The notes under the pieces: model-generated
Told to the model about the DNA's origin: nothing
The model's database searches: none
Seen by the model: only the letters and a program-made list of their open reading frames with translations
Shown here: piece by piece, positions 33,876-45,908 of the stretch
How the letters are laid out: every line of letters begins with the position of its first letter
Position numbering within the stretch: position 1 is the stretch's first letter
DNA from: Platynereis dumerilii
Taxonomy: Eukaryota > Annelida > Polychaeta > Phyllodocida > Nereididae
DNA length: 64,000 nucleotides
Assembly (NCBI GenBank): GCA_026936325.1
Contig: JAPTHN010000012.1
Location: 38,016,537-38,080,536 of the forward strand
Direction of reading: 5' to 3'
Made by a program: the position numbers and the translations under genes

Positions 33876-34364
33876 TTAATTTAAAGAATTTTTTGCATTT
33901 TTAAGGTTCCAAATGACAAACTTTTTAAATTTTCATGGTTATATTTGCAGATATTCAGATTTTATAAGACTTTAAAAACATGCAATTTCATGGGTGCTCG
34001 AAGTGAATTTTTAGTCAATTTTAGGTGAAAAACACCTTTTTTTCAAGGTGCTATTGCACAACCTTGAAAAAGGAGATTTGGACTTTTGACCATGAATTGC
34101 ATGTTTAAAGACCCAAACTGTGATGCGTGGAAAATTTTAGCCAATTCCGAGTCGGTCATCCAGCAAGATCTCAGGATTTTGCATGATTTTCTCTGAGACA
34201 GCTCATTTAAAATTATGACTGTTGAACATTAGAGTATAGTATATAGTTTATTAAAGTCTCACATCATCAGATACAATGAAAACATGGTTAAAAATAATTG
34301 GGATGACCCATTATCAACAGAATTATGAGAGACTAAAAACTGGATAATAACATATTATTCTTTA
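33876..34364. other. Gene-free interval
   Basis: AT-rich sequence between the 165-bp array and foldback copy 2. No coding or terminal-repeat signal seen. Confidence 0.5.
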
Positions 34365-34366
34365 TA

Positions 34367-35343
34367 GCGGGGCAGGTATGTAAAAAAATAGTGCATTTAT
34401 ACATAGAAGCATGAAACTTGGCGCACACTTAAAAAACATCTATACAAACATATTTGGATAGGGAGCCACTTCAGATTTAGCTTAGGTGGCTACTGGCAGC
34501 CATTTTCCAAAATGGTGGTCAATTCCTCCATTTTGCTGCTTACTGTGTAGTTCCTATAAATAGAATACACATAAATGTTATTTTTTATTGCTTCTCTAAG
34601 TATTGAGTACATTATTATAACATTTTTTGGTAGCCTTGGTATTTTTTAGGCTTGTTGGAATCCTTTTTGTTAGAAATATTGATTCAAACACTGGATTTCG
34701 CGGTTACGGATGGTTACACCAATTCTCTATATATCTCAAAATAAGTTACATATTTGAATTCCTTGTAAGAAGAGCTTTCAAATGAGTACCCGCATCAATG
34801 GGCTTCATAAACTTGGTCTAGAAATGGAAAAAATGAAAATAAAATGATTTTTGAAGATTTTGTTGTTTCTTTAATTTTGACAAAAAATTCACGGAAACTA
34901 CTGATGCGACCATTCATTTGAAAGCTCTTCTTACTAGGAATTCAAATATGTAGTCAGTTTTAAAATCAATTGAGATTCCATGAAACTATGGGAAACCGCG
35001 AAAATGATACATTTTCTTCACCAGTTCTAACAAAATGGACCCTGACTACCCTAAAATTCCTCAGTTCAATCCAGAAATCAATTGATGATGTTCTTTAGAT
35101 CTGTAGAAGGAATAATGAGCACTGTTTCGATACTTTAATACTATAGGCACTTCACAGAAAGCAGGAAAATGAGAAAAGTAGCCGCCATTTTGGAAAATGG
35201 CTGCCATGGGTCAACCAGGTCAAATCTGAAGTGGCTCCCTATCTAAATATTTTCTTTAAGACCTTTTTGAAATGTATGCCAAGTTTCATGCTTCTATGTA
35301 TAAATGCAATATTACTCCCCTATTCATGACAAATCTGCCCCGC
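34367..35343. mobile_element. TA-flanked foldback, copy 2 (whole)
   Basis: 977 bp between TA at 34365-34366 and TA at 35344-35345. The ends GCGGGGCAGGTATGTAAAAA and ATTCATGACAAATCTGCCCC and long inner arms match copy 1. It has no coding capacity. It serves as the empty-site reference for the nested insertion in copy 1. Confidence 0.9.
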
Positions 35344-35443
35344 TATTAGATAAAATCAGTAGTCTTTGATTTAAAATCATATCACAGGCTTTGACAACAT
35401 AATGACTAAGAGAGCATCATTACAAAAGAGCACCACAAATTTA

Positions 35444-35770
35444 TCACAATTCTCTTGTAGCATTATAAAAGCTACATCCAGTGATAACAAGAATTTCATA
35501 TTTAATATTTCCTTCACAAAAATAACATTTTCTCTGACTTTCATCAAGACCAATATACCTGCCGGTTTCTATTTTAATTGGGGCAACCCCACATCTTAAC
35601 TTTGCATATGCACTCCTATACTTCCTAGAGAAATTCTGCTTGACGTAATGCGCTATCCCATACTCAGACTTAAACAATCGGTATGAGCACAGTTTATTAT
35701 GCCCAGTACTTTGTGCACTTTCCATTCTATTCAGGTTGACTTTCCATTCCTTGTGCAGAATGTCTTTACT
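35444..35770 (-). pseudogene. LINE ORF2 C-terminal fragment
   Basis: The minus-strand translation includes DILHKEWKVNL, YRLFKSEYGIAHYVKQ, RCGVAPIKIETGRY and a Cys pair (CYFC) followed by TGC. This order is the conserved C-terminal, zinc-knuckle-like region of a LINE family common in aquatic animals, probably the same as the decayed LINE at 41444-44910 and the fragment at 59330-59645. No RT domain is attached. The opposite edge is foldback copy 2. Confidence 0.75.
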
Positions 35771-35959
35771 TTAAATTGACATTGGTGACTATACCTCTGA
35801 CATTTTCTACACTTTTCATTATAACAAAAGCCTTCATCAATACAGCTAAAAATACGGCTGGCTCGCTTATACCATGTACAAAGATTTGGCCGATTTTTTG
35901 CCAGCACAAATACACATTTGTTAAGCCTAAAAATGTACAAAGAATCAGTCAACACAGCG

Positions 35960-37042
35960 TTGTAGTGTGTGGTCTCACCTCTGGTTTGATGTAAAGATAA
36001 AAAAAATCTGTTGGGAAATTTTTGAGAAAATTTAAATTTAAAATTTTTAGTTTTTCACACTCTTGTTGCATGCAAAATATCCATTATAGAATGTTTAAAA
36101 TGATAATCTTAACATAGAAACGCTTTCCTTTCCCACCTGGGTGCTTATATACACAGTGGACAAAATTCAGAATTATGATTAAGTGGTTTTTACAGGAATA
36201 TCACATTCTGAAGGTGTTACAAACTTGCTAGACTATAATCTGCATTCTCCGACCCCATTTAGAGTCAAATCAACTGAACCTGCCTAATGTCCTGAATTCA
36301 TCAACTGCATTAGTTGAGTGGCAGAACACCGTGGGTATATAGCCAATAATAAGACATATCTAGGGCTTTTACAGTATTTCTATATGCATATTTTGAAATG
36401 TATGTTGCAACACTTTCAAAGTATATATCTTCATATCGATATCAAAACCTCTAATCAAAATCTGAAGAAACATGGTTGCCTCAATTGTCCATTCCTTAAA
36501 TTCGAAATGTTTGTATAGGGACTTAGTTTCCGATGGTATTTTATTGATTTTCTTCTATTGTGCATAAGTCTCAATTTAATACTTTCTATGCAGATTTTAC
36601 ATTACTAATGCAATGAATTGGCTATAAAATATGTATAGGATGCAGTTTTGAGTGTTGTCATTCATATCATGAAAGAAAAATAAATAATGTCACCAATAAA
36701 TATTTATTTCAGAGCTTCTGGTATGAAGTTAACTTTTTAAAATCATAATACCTCCTAATTCCATTTTGAAAGTTTATAGATAAGCAATATTAATTATGTG
36801 ACCATGGAAGAGAATCTATTGACTGATAGTTTAATACTCTGTTAGTTGCACAAGGCATGCTGCAAGTGAACAACTGAATTTTGGAAGTCGGCAATCATTA
36901 AATTCCATGAAATAATCTTAACAATTGGCAAAAACAGGTAAAAAGCCCTTAAAATTCTTCAAAAGACCACAAATTGCAACCAATATTTCAGTATGAACAG
37001 AGGCATTGTAATAAAATTTGGAATTGGCCATCTCAGCCATTA
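35960..37042. other. Gene-free interval
   Basis: AT-rich, with no exon or element boundary that I can support. Confidence 0.5.
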
Positions 37043-37068
37043 CAGATGATTTCATATTTGTAGACTTT
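37043..37068 (+). repeat. Lone arm of the 19.7-kb palindromic MITE
   Basis: TACAGATGATTTCATATTTG followed by TAGAC is identical to the arm ends at 19736-19911. The matching second arm was not found downstream. Confidence 0.6.
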
Positions 37069-37456
37069 TCTCAAATAACAAAATATTTTGCACAATTTCT
37101 GGTCTGACATCAGAAAATCCTGCCAGTTGATTGGTGAAGTTGCCCATTGCGTGCCACTATTTTTCAGCTTGCTTCAAGCAAATGATGTTTGCTGGAAAAA
37201 TGATGTCATAATTTTGACCAATAGTATACAGCAAAGGCCAACTTGGTGTTGTGGCAGTTGTTCACACATGTCAAACCGCAGTCCACATGAACTCTTTCAC
37301 TTCTTCATGAACTGTTGTATTTCACACTCCTGTGTACAACTGTTGATTGTTTCAATTGATATTAAATCAGTTTCAAGCTGACTCTGAATGATTTCACATC
37401 TATTTACACTAAATTATCATGCATTGACCAAAAGCATTGTCTATGACATCAATATT

Positions 37457-37852
37457 GGACTATTCAGAATTTATGACTGGGTTGAGGGGGAGATGGGAGT
37501 TTTACCTGAGCGGGTGCTGGTACATGCTACGACGGGACAGTAATAATCTTTACCTTTTGTTCAGAATCTATGTGCCTGACAGGCTAAACAGAATTTATGA
37601 CTTGAGGGGAATTGGAGTTTTGCCCGACAGGGCACCAATTTTTCACGTGTTTCAAGGGGTACTTAATTATTACTCACCACAATCTTAAGGGGGGTATGAA
37701 ATTTAAATAAAAGAAAAGGGGACATACTAAAAATCTGCATGGAATGTATGAGAGGTAGAAATAAGCATGAAACCAAAGGGGATATACATTTTTGACAGAA
37801 AGTTCCAACAAAACTCCCCCCCCCCTCCAGAATCATAAATTCTGAATGGTCC
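37457..37852. mobile_element. MITE with GGACTATTCAGAATTTATGA ends
   Basis: The left end GGACTATTCAGAATTTATGA pairs with the right end TCATAAATTCTGAATGGTCC. Inside each is a G-rich or C-rich run and GAGTTTT or AAAACTCC. An internal copy of CAGAATTTATGACTTGAGGG suggests internal duplication. Non-coding. Confidence 0.7.
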
Positions 37853-38374
37853 CTCAGGACAGGATGGTGGCCAAGCCAAATGATGTGGCCAACATTCATA
37901 AGAAAATCACAGTGGGATTCAGATCAAGGACCCCACATTTGGTAGCCCATTGTCCTGCCGCCTGAGCTGAGCCCCTCTTCTGAGAAAATGTTACATTCAC
38001 AATTATACATGTTTATTTTCTTTATAAACAGTCATTGCATGGATCACCTGATCCCAATCGTCTGAATGCACAATATTGGACTCGCAGAATGTGTGTGCTA
38101 AAAATGTGTGAAACACAAACTGAAACTCTCACTTGAAACTGCTAAAGTCAGTCCCTGTTAGGAGATCAATGTTAAAATGCCATGGTCTCCCATGTAAAAC
38201 GCTATGTCACTTTTCAGGAGAGATTTGTGTCATACCTTCTCTCGACCAATGAAAATTGCAAGAAAAATGATCCGAGAAAACATTATTAAAACATGGGCGA
38301 CCAACTTTATGATTGGGCGACCAAGTTCCTTAACTTAGTCACCCAGTGGGCGACCAAGCACTCAAGAGTTACTG

Positions 38375-39070
38375 ACACCACTGGTTCTAAATACTTGTAA
38401 CTAGGGACCATTGCTAGGCTATCAGAACCAAACTAAAAAACGCAATCAATTTTAGGCTTAGCACCATTTCTAGAGTGTACAATATTAGACTTATTTGTAT
38501 TATCATCCACTTTCTACACCATGTATACAACAGTCATGTAACACTGTAAGTCACGCTCATTTTCTGCAAGTAATCAAATATCATTGGCATATAGTAACAC
38601 CGAAACATACTCATTACAACACTTAACAACAGTACTAATATTATTTAACTCTATTGCCAAATCATTTACATATAAGTTAAACAGGATTGGTGACATCAGA
38701 CTAACCCTGTTTCAAGCCGAGATTCTCTGGAAACCATTCACTCTGAGACAGCACTCTACTTGATTGTATATACATTTCAATATTTTAGGTGGCATACACA
38801 ATTTCTCCAATTTACACCATAATAAAGCTCTGTTAACACAGTCATATATATGCCTTTGAAAAGTCAATAAATGCAATATATGTGCTAAGTCTTTTGGCCT
38901 TTCTTGCTTCAACTATCGATGTCAGTGTCCATCGTGCTTCTGCCTTGCCGAAACCCTTTCTGTTCATATTCAATGATCTGGTTCGCCTCAGCCCAATTCG
39001 AAATTCTTCTATTCAGAACACCACAATAGATTTTGTACATTGTTCACGCAAGTGTTATGCCACAAGAGTT
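38375..39070 (-). pseudogene. Decayed LINE reverse-transcriptase fragment
   Basis: Minus-strand pieces in order: KIYCGVLNRRISNWAEANQI, YEQKGFRQGRSTMDTD, YDCVNRALLW, then KLEKLCMPPKILKCIYNQ, SPILFNLYVNDL, LLYANDI and SDSLAMVPSYKYLEP. These are RT palm motifs. There are at least four frame changes or stops (for example a stop after MDTDIDS, and frame changes before the YDCVN block and around KQG), and the catalytic box reads YANDI instead of YADDI. An old, dead copy from a family distinct from the other LINEs here. Confidence 0.8.
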
Positions 39071-39339
39071 TAATGGCTCTAGTGGTGCTCTCTTTGGTGC
39101 TCTCTTTGGGAATACGATTTATGATCCCTCTTGACCACATCATAGGTACGACCTGACTGTCGAAGCACACATTAAATAAAACTACCATGTACTAGAGCAA
39201 GGGCCCATTAATAGCAGAGTGGCAGGAGGCCCAATATTGGTCGTAACTGCCCCCGCTCTGCAACGTAACAAATTGCATATCAAATCGATCCTTATCACCC
39301 GCAGTTTCAAAAAAGCCCGTCTGACTTTGAAAATTAACG

Positions 39340-41030
39340 TGGCACTTTGCGGTCCCAGGGGTCAAAGGTCACGACCTCAATAAAAAAATACCAGTTTTCA
39401 GGCACGGACATGAAAAATCCCTATTCATGCTCTCCTGTGCAATCCTTTTCAGATTCAGAGGCATATGATACATCGAATGAAAGGTCTCATTGAGTTCTAT
39501 TATCTGATTGAACCCAATTGACCTTTGACCTCATTTGCATATTGCAGGAGTCATGAATAGGTCAAAATCTATAGAAAAATTACCTTTTTTTACAATTTGA
39601 AAGAAACAAAGTTTCCCTGCTATATATTATTTTTATAGATCTAACTCCCAAATTTCATGTGCATAAATTGCAGGATGTTGTTATTTAAAATATTCAAATT
39701 TATGCAATACAGGTCATAGCGAGGTCAAAGGTCACAGAACCCACACTTGACAGCCATATTTCTCAAAATTTCAACAGAAATGCATTATTCTAGGCTAATT
39801 GTGTTATATGCATTTTCTGCATGAGCTTGCTGTACATCAAATGAAAGGTCTCAATTACACGTAATACTATAATTTATTGAAACTCACTTGACCTTTAACA
39901 TCATTTGCATATTACAGGATTCATAAATAGGCCAAAAATCACAAAAAAATCACCTATTTTTTCATTTGAAAGAAAGTTTCCCAGCTATATTATTTTTATA
40001 GATCTAACTCTTAAATTTCATGTGCATGAATGACAGGATGTTGTTAATTGATATTATGCAAATTCATGCAATAAATGTCACAACAAGGTCAAAGGTTACA
40101 TAACTCAAACTTGACAGGCATATTTCTCAAAATTTCAACGAAAATGCATTATTCTATGCTAATTGTGTTACATGCATTGCCCTTCATGAACTTACTGTAC
40201 ATCAAATAAAAGGTCTCAGTAAATATCATAATTTATTGATAATCACTTGACCTTTGACCTCATTTGCATATTACATAAATGTATTAAATAAATAAATAAA
40301 AAATCATTAAAAATTTGCCTTTTATAAAAATTTCACAGAAAGTTTCCCTACTATATTATTTTCCCACTAAATTCCATGTGCACCCATCATGGGACATTGT
40401 GATTTGAATTTATGCAAAATGTATTCAGTATGGGTCACAACAAGGTCAGAGTCACTTGACCCAAACATATCAGCATTTCTCCAAATTTCAGCAGAAATGC
40501 AGGGTTTCCCTTCGTATAATAGACATTTTCTGCATGGGCTTGTTGTACACCAAATGAAAGGTCTCAATGAATTCTATAATGTGGTTATACTCACTTAAAC
40601 TTTGACCTCATATGATTATTAAAGGAATCATAAATAAGTTTAAAAAAAAGTAAAAAAGCTTAGATATTTACTTGTTTTTTTGCTAATTAAAGAAAAAAAA
40701 GTGTCCTTACTTCAGTGTCTTCATAGATGTTACCTCGAATCTTTATGTGCATACACCATAGGATGTTTTGATTCAAATTTATGCAGTTTATTCAATACAG
40801 GTCACATTGAGGTCAAAGATCACCTGACCCAAACATAACTAAAGGTATTTCTTAAAATCAGAGCAGAAATGCATTTTTTAGCCCCATGTTGTCGTACGGA
40901 TTTTCTGCATGGGCTTATTGTGCACCAAATGAAAGGTTTCATTGAGTTTTATAATTTGAATTTACCAAATTGACCTTTGACCTGTTTTTGCATATTACAG
41001 GCGTCATGAACAGGTAAAATATCAATTAAT
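39340..41030 (+). repeat. 360-bp tandem repeat, about five units
   Basis: Units anchored on CAAATGAAAGGTCTCA at 39479, 39843, 40208, 40556 and 40931 (spacing 348-375). Other shared blocks are TTGACCTTTGACCTCATTTG, CATATTGCAGGAGTCAT, AAATTTCATGTGCAT and GAGGTCAAAGGTCAC. Units are 75-90 percent alike by eye and decay towards the right. No conserved frame. Confidence 0.88.
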
Positions 41031-41077
41031 TACTTAATTGCTCCTCTTTGAAGGGAAAAAAGTAACCTTACTGGGTT

Positions 41078-41191
41078 ATTGTGGTCAAACCGACGTCTGA
41101 AAAACTGGTAAAATCAGCAATTTTCAGCCAATTCGCAGACGGGTTGGTGGAAAATTTCTGGAAAATCTGATGATTTGACACGGAATGACCC
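41078..41191 (+). mobile_element. Half copy of the 60-kb palindrome
   Basis: TTGTGGTCAAACCGACG, TGAAAAACTGGTAAAATC, CCAATTCGCAGACGGG and GATTTGACACGGAATGACCC match the right end of 60331-62378 in the same orientation and stop at the same terminal CCC. Only about 114 bp of one arm is present. Confidence 0.8.
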
Positions 41192-41443
41192 ATATGTAAT
41201 TTTTACTAAACAATTTAGGAGATTCATATAGAGCATTATAAAAGTAATCTAATGACATTTAATCTGCTGTTACACAACCAGAGATTCGGGCAAAAAGGGT
41301 AAAATATTTGGGCAGATGATTAGATAAATCTGAAAATTAATGATTTCCTGGCAATTTTATTTGAAACGGTAGTAAATCTAGATCTTGAAATTCGGGCAAA
41401 TGTCGTTCGCCCCCCTTAAAATCGCCCTCGCCGTACGCCTTTG

Positions 41444-41803
41444 TTAACTGATGTCATATTCAATCTCGCAGCTATCTATTATGTGACATACTCTTCCTAA
41501 CCAATTCTTTCTGTTACCATTCTTAAGCATGTCCTTTTGGATGTTTAAGCATCTTTTCAGGATTTTTTCATTGCCCATTCTTTCTAAACGAGACCAATAG
41601 TTTACCATTCTCACTTTTTGACGGACATGTAATTGGAATCTACCTGTCTCACCATAAACTGCCAAGGATGGTGTTTGTTTCCTTACACCTAACAAGCACT
41701 TCAGGTATGCAAGTTGTAAATTTTCAAGTTTGCTAACAGCTTTTATATAGATCTGTCCATATTTCACTGTTGTATTCCAGAATAGGGAGAACATATGTGT
41801 CAA
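41444..41803 (-). pseudogene. LINE C-terminal domain fragment
   Basis: A 119-residue stretch with KLENLQLAYLKCLLGVRKQT and YGETGRFQLHVRQKVRM, the region after the RT thumb in this LINE family. It is separated from the RT core by about 170 bp in which the frame is lost. Confidence 0.8.
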
Positions 41804-41970
41804 ACATTTTCAAAGATAGTTGGGTATTGATATGTCCAAGTGCCTGCTTGGAGTCTCCTTGTAATGCAAACGGGGCTTTTTGAGCTTGTGTTGCAAGATA
41901 TTCTGTCATTTTGCTGTGTTTGTTACGTTACGTTTATTTGTTAGCATATGACCTAAATATTTAAAGTTAT

Positions 41971-42626
41971 CTAAATTTTTTCACTACTGTTAAATATACT
42001 ACAAGATGTTCTACAACCAAATTGCATTACTTTGGTTTTATTGACATTAACAATAAGATGCCATTTTTTACAGAAGTTGTGCAATGAGTTAACACTATTC
42101 TGGAGGCATCCAGAGGAATCAGACATGAGAACAATATCATCAGCATATAAAATATGAGTCAGTGTCAAATTACCAAGTGTTACTCCATCAGATTCATTCA
42201 GATAATTGGATAGATCAGACGTATATTCATTGAAAAATTTGGAACTAAGGATCCCACCCTGCAACACCGCACATTTACTGTCAATAGCGTCCCCTATTTT
42301 ACCATTTTGATTAACTCTAGCTTTGGACTTGTCATACATGCTGACTATTATCCTGAGCATTTTGTCTCCAATTTCTTGTTTCATGAGTTTGTAGTAAAGA
42401 GCATTCGATTAATATAGTCAAAAGCTTTAGTAAAGTCCACAAAGCACAGAAACACAGGTTTACGTCTTGCTTGTTTGTAGATTATAACAGTATCCAGAAT
42501 AAATACACAGTCTGTACTGCTCGATCCAGGAGTAAAACCTAACTGAAATGGATCATCAAGATCAAGAGCATCATTTTTGTAGTACAGCCTACTGTTAAGA
42601 ATAGAGTCAAATATTTTCCCCATCAC
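41971..42626 (-). pseudogene. LINE reverse-transcriptase core
   Basis: Two overlapping pieces. The upstream one (42381-42626) has MGKIFDSILNSRL, QLGFTPGSSSTDC and FLCFVDFTKAFDYINRM. The downstream one (41971-42384) has KCAVLQGGILSSKFFNEY and catalytic YADD at 42136-42147. A single-base shift near 42400 separates them, since reading on in the next frame restores YYKLMKQEIG. The QG-G motif and YADD are intact. Confidence 0.85.
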
Positions 42627-42713
42627 AACATTGATCGTAATTTTTTTATAGTTATCCGATTTGATCTTCTATGCGGAGCATTAATGAGCCCTTCAGACCA
42701 TTGAGATGGATAT

Positions 42714-43039
42714 TCACCCTTATCTTTCCGTGTTTCAGCTCCATTAATGTGGAATGCTCTGCCTCAAGACATAAGGCAGATACAAACTTTGGTCACCTTC
42801 AAAAAACTATTTAAAAACTCATCTTTTTAAACAAGCCTATAACCTTTAATTTTAATCCTCATTGTCTGTTTTTATTAATTATTTGTATATTTGTATATTT
42901 ACACTACATTTTACATTTTTGATCGATTTTAACAATTTTATACCCATTTCAACATGTAATCTAATATGATTGAAGCACCATAGACCATTTTTTGATGAAG
43001 GCGTCGCACAAATTTTGTAAAATAAATAAATAAATAAAT
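42714..43039 (+). mobile_element. 5'-truncated LINE inside the decayed LINE
   Basis: The plus-strand frame RVSAPLMWNALPQDIRQ runs to FKKLFKNSSF and a stop at about 42830. This is the C-terminal end of a CR1/L2-like ORF2. A 3' UTR and an (AAAT)n tail end at 43039. Removing it joins SHIFD to KGEYPSQW of the host LINE in frame on the minus strand, which fixes both borders. No long target duplication is visible. Confidence 0.85.
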
Positions 43040-43078
43040 TATCAAATATGTGACTAAAAACAGCACAGAAAGGAACAA

Positions 43079-43432
43079 CTAGTTTATTACTTGCATATTT
43101 ATAGAACTCAGCTGGGATCTATCAGTACCAGCTGCTTTGTTATTTTTAAGTTTCTTTAGTTGGAAGGCAACCTCATTTTCAGTTATGAAACTATCACAGA
43201 TATCACTTGCTAATTCATTGTTGCCAGCATATGTTGAGTTTTGAATGGAGCAAGTTATATTTTCAATGTTATGTTTGTCAAAGTAATTGTGCTCTGGTAA
43301 GTGTGATTGTTGCTCAAAGTATTCATGAAACGTAGGCAAATCAGGGAGGTTTACCTGTTTCTTTCCTATAGCCTTCAACTTATTCCAGCATTTCCAACAA
43401 TCAGCCTGGTTCTTTCCAGCTAGATTTTCCAT
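43079..43432 (-). pseudogene. LINE linker and RT N-terminal part
   Basis: A 117-residue piece with CWKCWNKLKAIGKKQVNLPD, EVAFQLKKLKNNKAAGTD (RT block 0/1, usually KSPGxDG) and a downstream stop. It lies directly upstream, on the minus strand, of the LINE inserted at 42714-43039. Confidence 0.8.
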
Positions 43433-44035
43433 TTCATTTCGATTTGCTTCCTTAAACTTCTGTTTCCTTTTTGTATCAACTGTTTATAAACTTTACCTCA
43501 AAATTTAAATTGTTCTGAGTTATTGAGGGATCATTCATGTTTGCAATATTATTCAACAACTTTCTCTGATTTTTACAATCATCGTAGAACCATTCATTGG
43601 TTGGAAAGGTATCTTTTAGAAGATCTACCTTTTCTTTGCTTGAATGTTGGCTTTATCCTATCTGTTACATACTGGTACATTGTTTCGACCACCATGTCAC
43701 TTTCAACGTTATTTTCAATATCACAGCTCAACTGGTATAACTTACTTTGGGCATTGTCGTCATTAAAGTTTTACAAATATTCTTTCGTTTTGTTCTTATC
43801 AAAGATATATTTAAAAGATCTAGATCTAGGCATCGCTTCATTCAAATGAGAAGTGCAGTGGTGTATGATCTGATTCTGCAAGTTTACCTTTAATGTGGAA
43901 TTCTTTTAAGTTTTTAAATGCTGCCTCGCTACATAGTAAATAATCAACCACACTCTGTCCCATTGGACTATAACATGTAAAGTTATCTGTTTGTTTCTCA
44001 GAAAAGAAGCCATTTGTTATTCTGATATCACTTGC

Positions 44036-44677
44036 TCAGCACATGTTGATGAGCTCTTTCCTATAGCTATTGACTGTGCCAACTTTAGAGTACCTCTGCT
44101 TAATTGACCAACCTTCATTTTTCCGACAAAGTGTGGGGACAGCGCCATTTAAATCAGAGATCAATGAACAGTTCCTTCCATTGATAGTTTCCTCAAAATC
44201 AGTCACATTGCCAGTCCAACTGTTCAGATCACCGCCGATAGACCCATTGGGTATTTTATCCAAAAAGCATGCTAAGTCTTGTCTTATTTCATTTAAAATA
44301 TCTGATTCACAGCAGCTATTCATATAAATTGTGCTACCTTGAGGGCCCCTATGATCATCTCATGTGGTGTCCTTTGAATCTTAAGCCATATAATGTGTTC
44401 ATTTGCCTTTTCTACAGTCACTAGATTTATACAGATTTGATTTGATTAGAACAGCTATACCACCAGAGGGCCTTCTAGCTCTATGATGTTTAAATTTTCT
44501 TTGACAATGTAGATAATATCCCTCTATCTGAGGATCAAGGGAATCAAGTTTCATGGTTTCATACAGGAAAATTACATCATATTTTGAAAACATAGATCTT
44601 ATCTCATCTAACTCAAATTTCGGTCCAATACCTTGAATGTTCCATGATAGAATTTTAGGAACCAGATTTACTGACAA
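44036..44677 (-). pseudogene. LINE AP-endonuclease domain, broken
   Basis: The first piece (44399-44677) has LSWNIQGIG, DVIFLYETMKL (catalytic Glu) and PSGGIAVLIKSNL. The second (44036-44323) has FLDKIPNGSIGGDLNSWTG, the GDxN motif. About 75 bp between them holds the missing strand, with the frame lost. Confidence 0.85.
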
Positions 44678-45187
44678 AAAGTGTTGTTGTCACCATCATT
44701 TTTTTAATCTACATTCGCTTTTATGCCCAAAGTAGAACTATCATTTTCAGAATTAACCAAATCACCTCTCCTACATCCACACAATCATTCATTGACAAAT
44801 CTTCATGTACATTTGCAATATCATACTGGGAATATGTTGATGAATTTAAGGTAGAAGTGTTGGCATGGCTCATTGACAGGTTTAAAACAGTACTATTGAC
44901 AGGTGACAATAGGGTCTGGAACCTTCTTACATAAAAACCTTGACTTTACGACTAACATTAAAACAGAGTCTAATCAGTTGATCAGTAGCTGTTCTTGACA
45001 GATGAATGTTGTCTCGGAGTGTGGCATTCTCATTGGAGACAAACTCCACGAGCCTCTCATCAGCAGCAACCCCCTCGAAGTAGTGATTGACTCTGCGGAT
45101 GGTTTCCTGTCGGTATGTGCTACCAGTCCGATGGAGGCCGGAGAGGATGAGGATGAGGTGAGCAAAGGGGAAATTGTGACGAGAATG

Positions 45188-45545
45188 ATGCCAACGAATA
45201 TGCCCTTAGCTCGATGTTGTGTCAAAAGGAGGAAGCAGGGATAGAACGTCCCGTTGTCTATCTCTCTAAACAGTTGTCAGCAACGCTATGTAGGTTGGCC
45301 ACTATCGAGAAAGAGGTATTTGCCTTGGTATATTCCTTGAAATATTTGAGAGCCTATTTTCTAGGAAATGAATTTGTGGCAAAAACCGATCATAAACCAT
45401 TGACATGCTTATAATTAATTCACGAAAGACATGAATAACACGAAAATCCAAAGATGGGCAGTTTTATTGGCTGAATATAACTGCAAGGTTAAATATCACT
45501 AAGGCAAATTGAACGTTAGCGAGGACATGTTGTCGAGAACTAAAA
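45188..45545 (+). mobile_element. Gypsy-type LTR retrotransposon fossil (RNase H part)
   Basis: A remnant of about 360 bp whose translation matches the RNase H region that follows reverse transcriptase in Gypsy/Ty3 pol genes. No LTRs, protease, RT core or integrase are present nearby. It is clearly broken and old, a fossil fragment. Confidence 0.85.
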
Positions 45546-45908
45546 GTTTTTTCCTCATAAAATGATAACATATCATAAGATTAAAATATTTGTGCAATAT
45601 GGTAAACCTGGAGCATCCAGACTTCCAACAGTGGATCATAGTGCCGTGTTACGAAGTACGTTACATTTCTGCTCCTCAAAAAACTTGCAACAGCAGAGAC
45701 ATACTAATGATTCAAGGGAGCTGTTTATGGTATTTTAGTAGTTGTACTACCTTGTCATATTTTGGGCCTATGTATTAAACTGGTTCTTTGAATGTGATTG
45801 ATAAAAGGTCCAGTTATGATATTTGGAAAAATACGTCACGTTTTTGCGTACGTCCCGGCCTCTAAATAATCGAATGGTCAGAACCAGTCCCGAATCATGT
45901 CATAACGT

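Larger units (their letters stand above)
41444..44910 (-). mobile_element. Decayed LINE, endonuclease to C-terminus
   Basis: A near-complete ORF2 of a non-LTR retrotransposon on the minus strand, split over several frames. Endonuclease: KILSWNIQGIGPKF near 44650, GGIAVLI near 44470, GGDLNSWTG near 44230. RT N-terminal part: 43079-43432. RT core: 41971-42626. C-terminal region: 41444-41803. A 326-bp piece of another LINE sits at 42714-43039. At least five disruptions. The C-terminal GVRKQTPSLAVYGETGRF block is typical of a LINE family widespread in fish and aquatic invertebrates. No TSDs found. Confidence 0.88.

Noticed and set aside
39340-41030. CRISPR-like array
   Set aside because: Units of about 360 bp without short repeat/variable spacer structure; a tandem satellite-like repeat.
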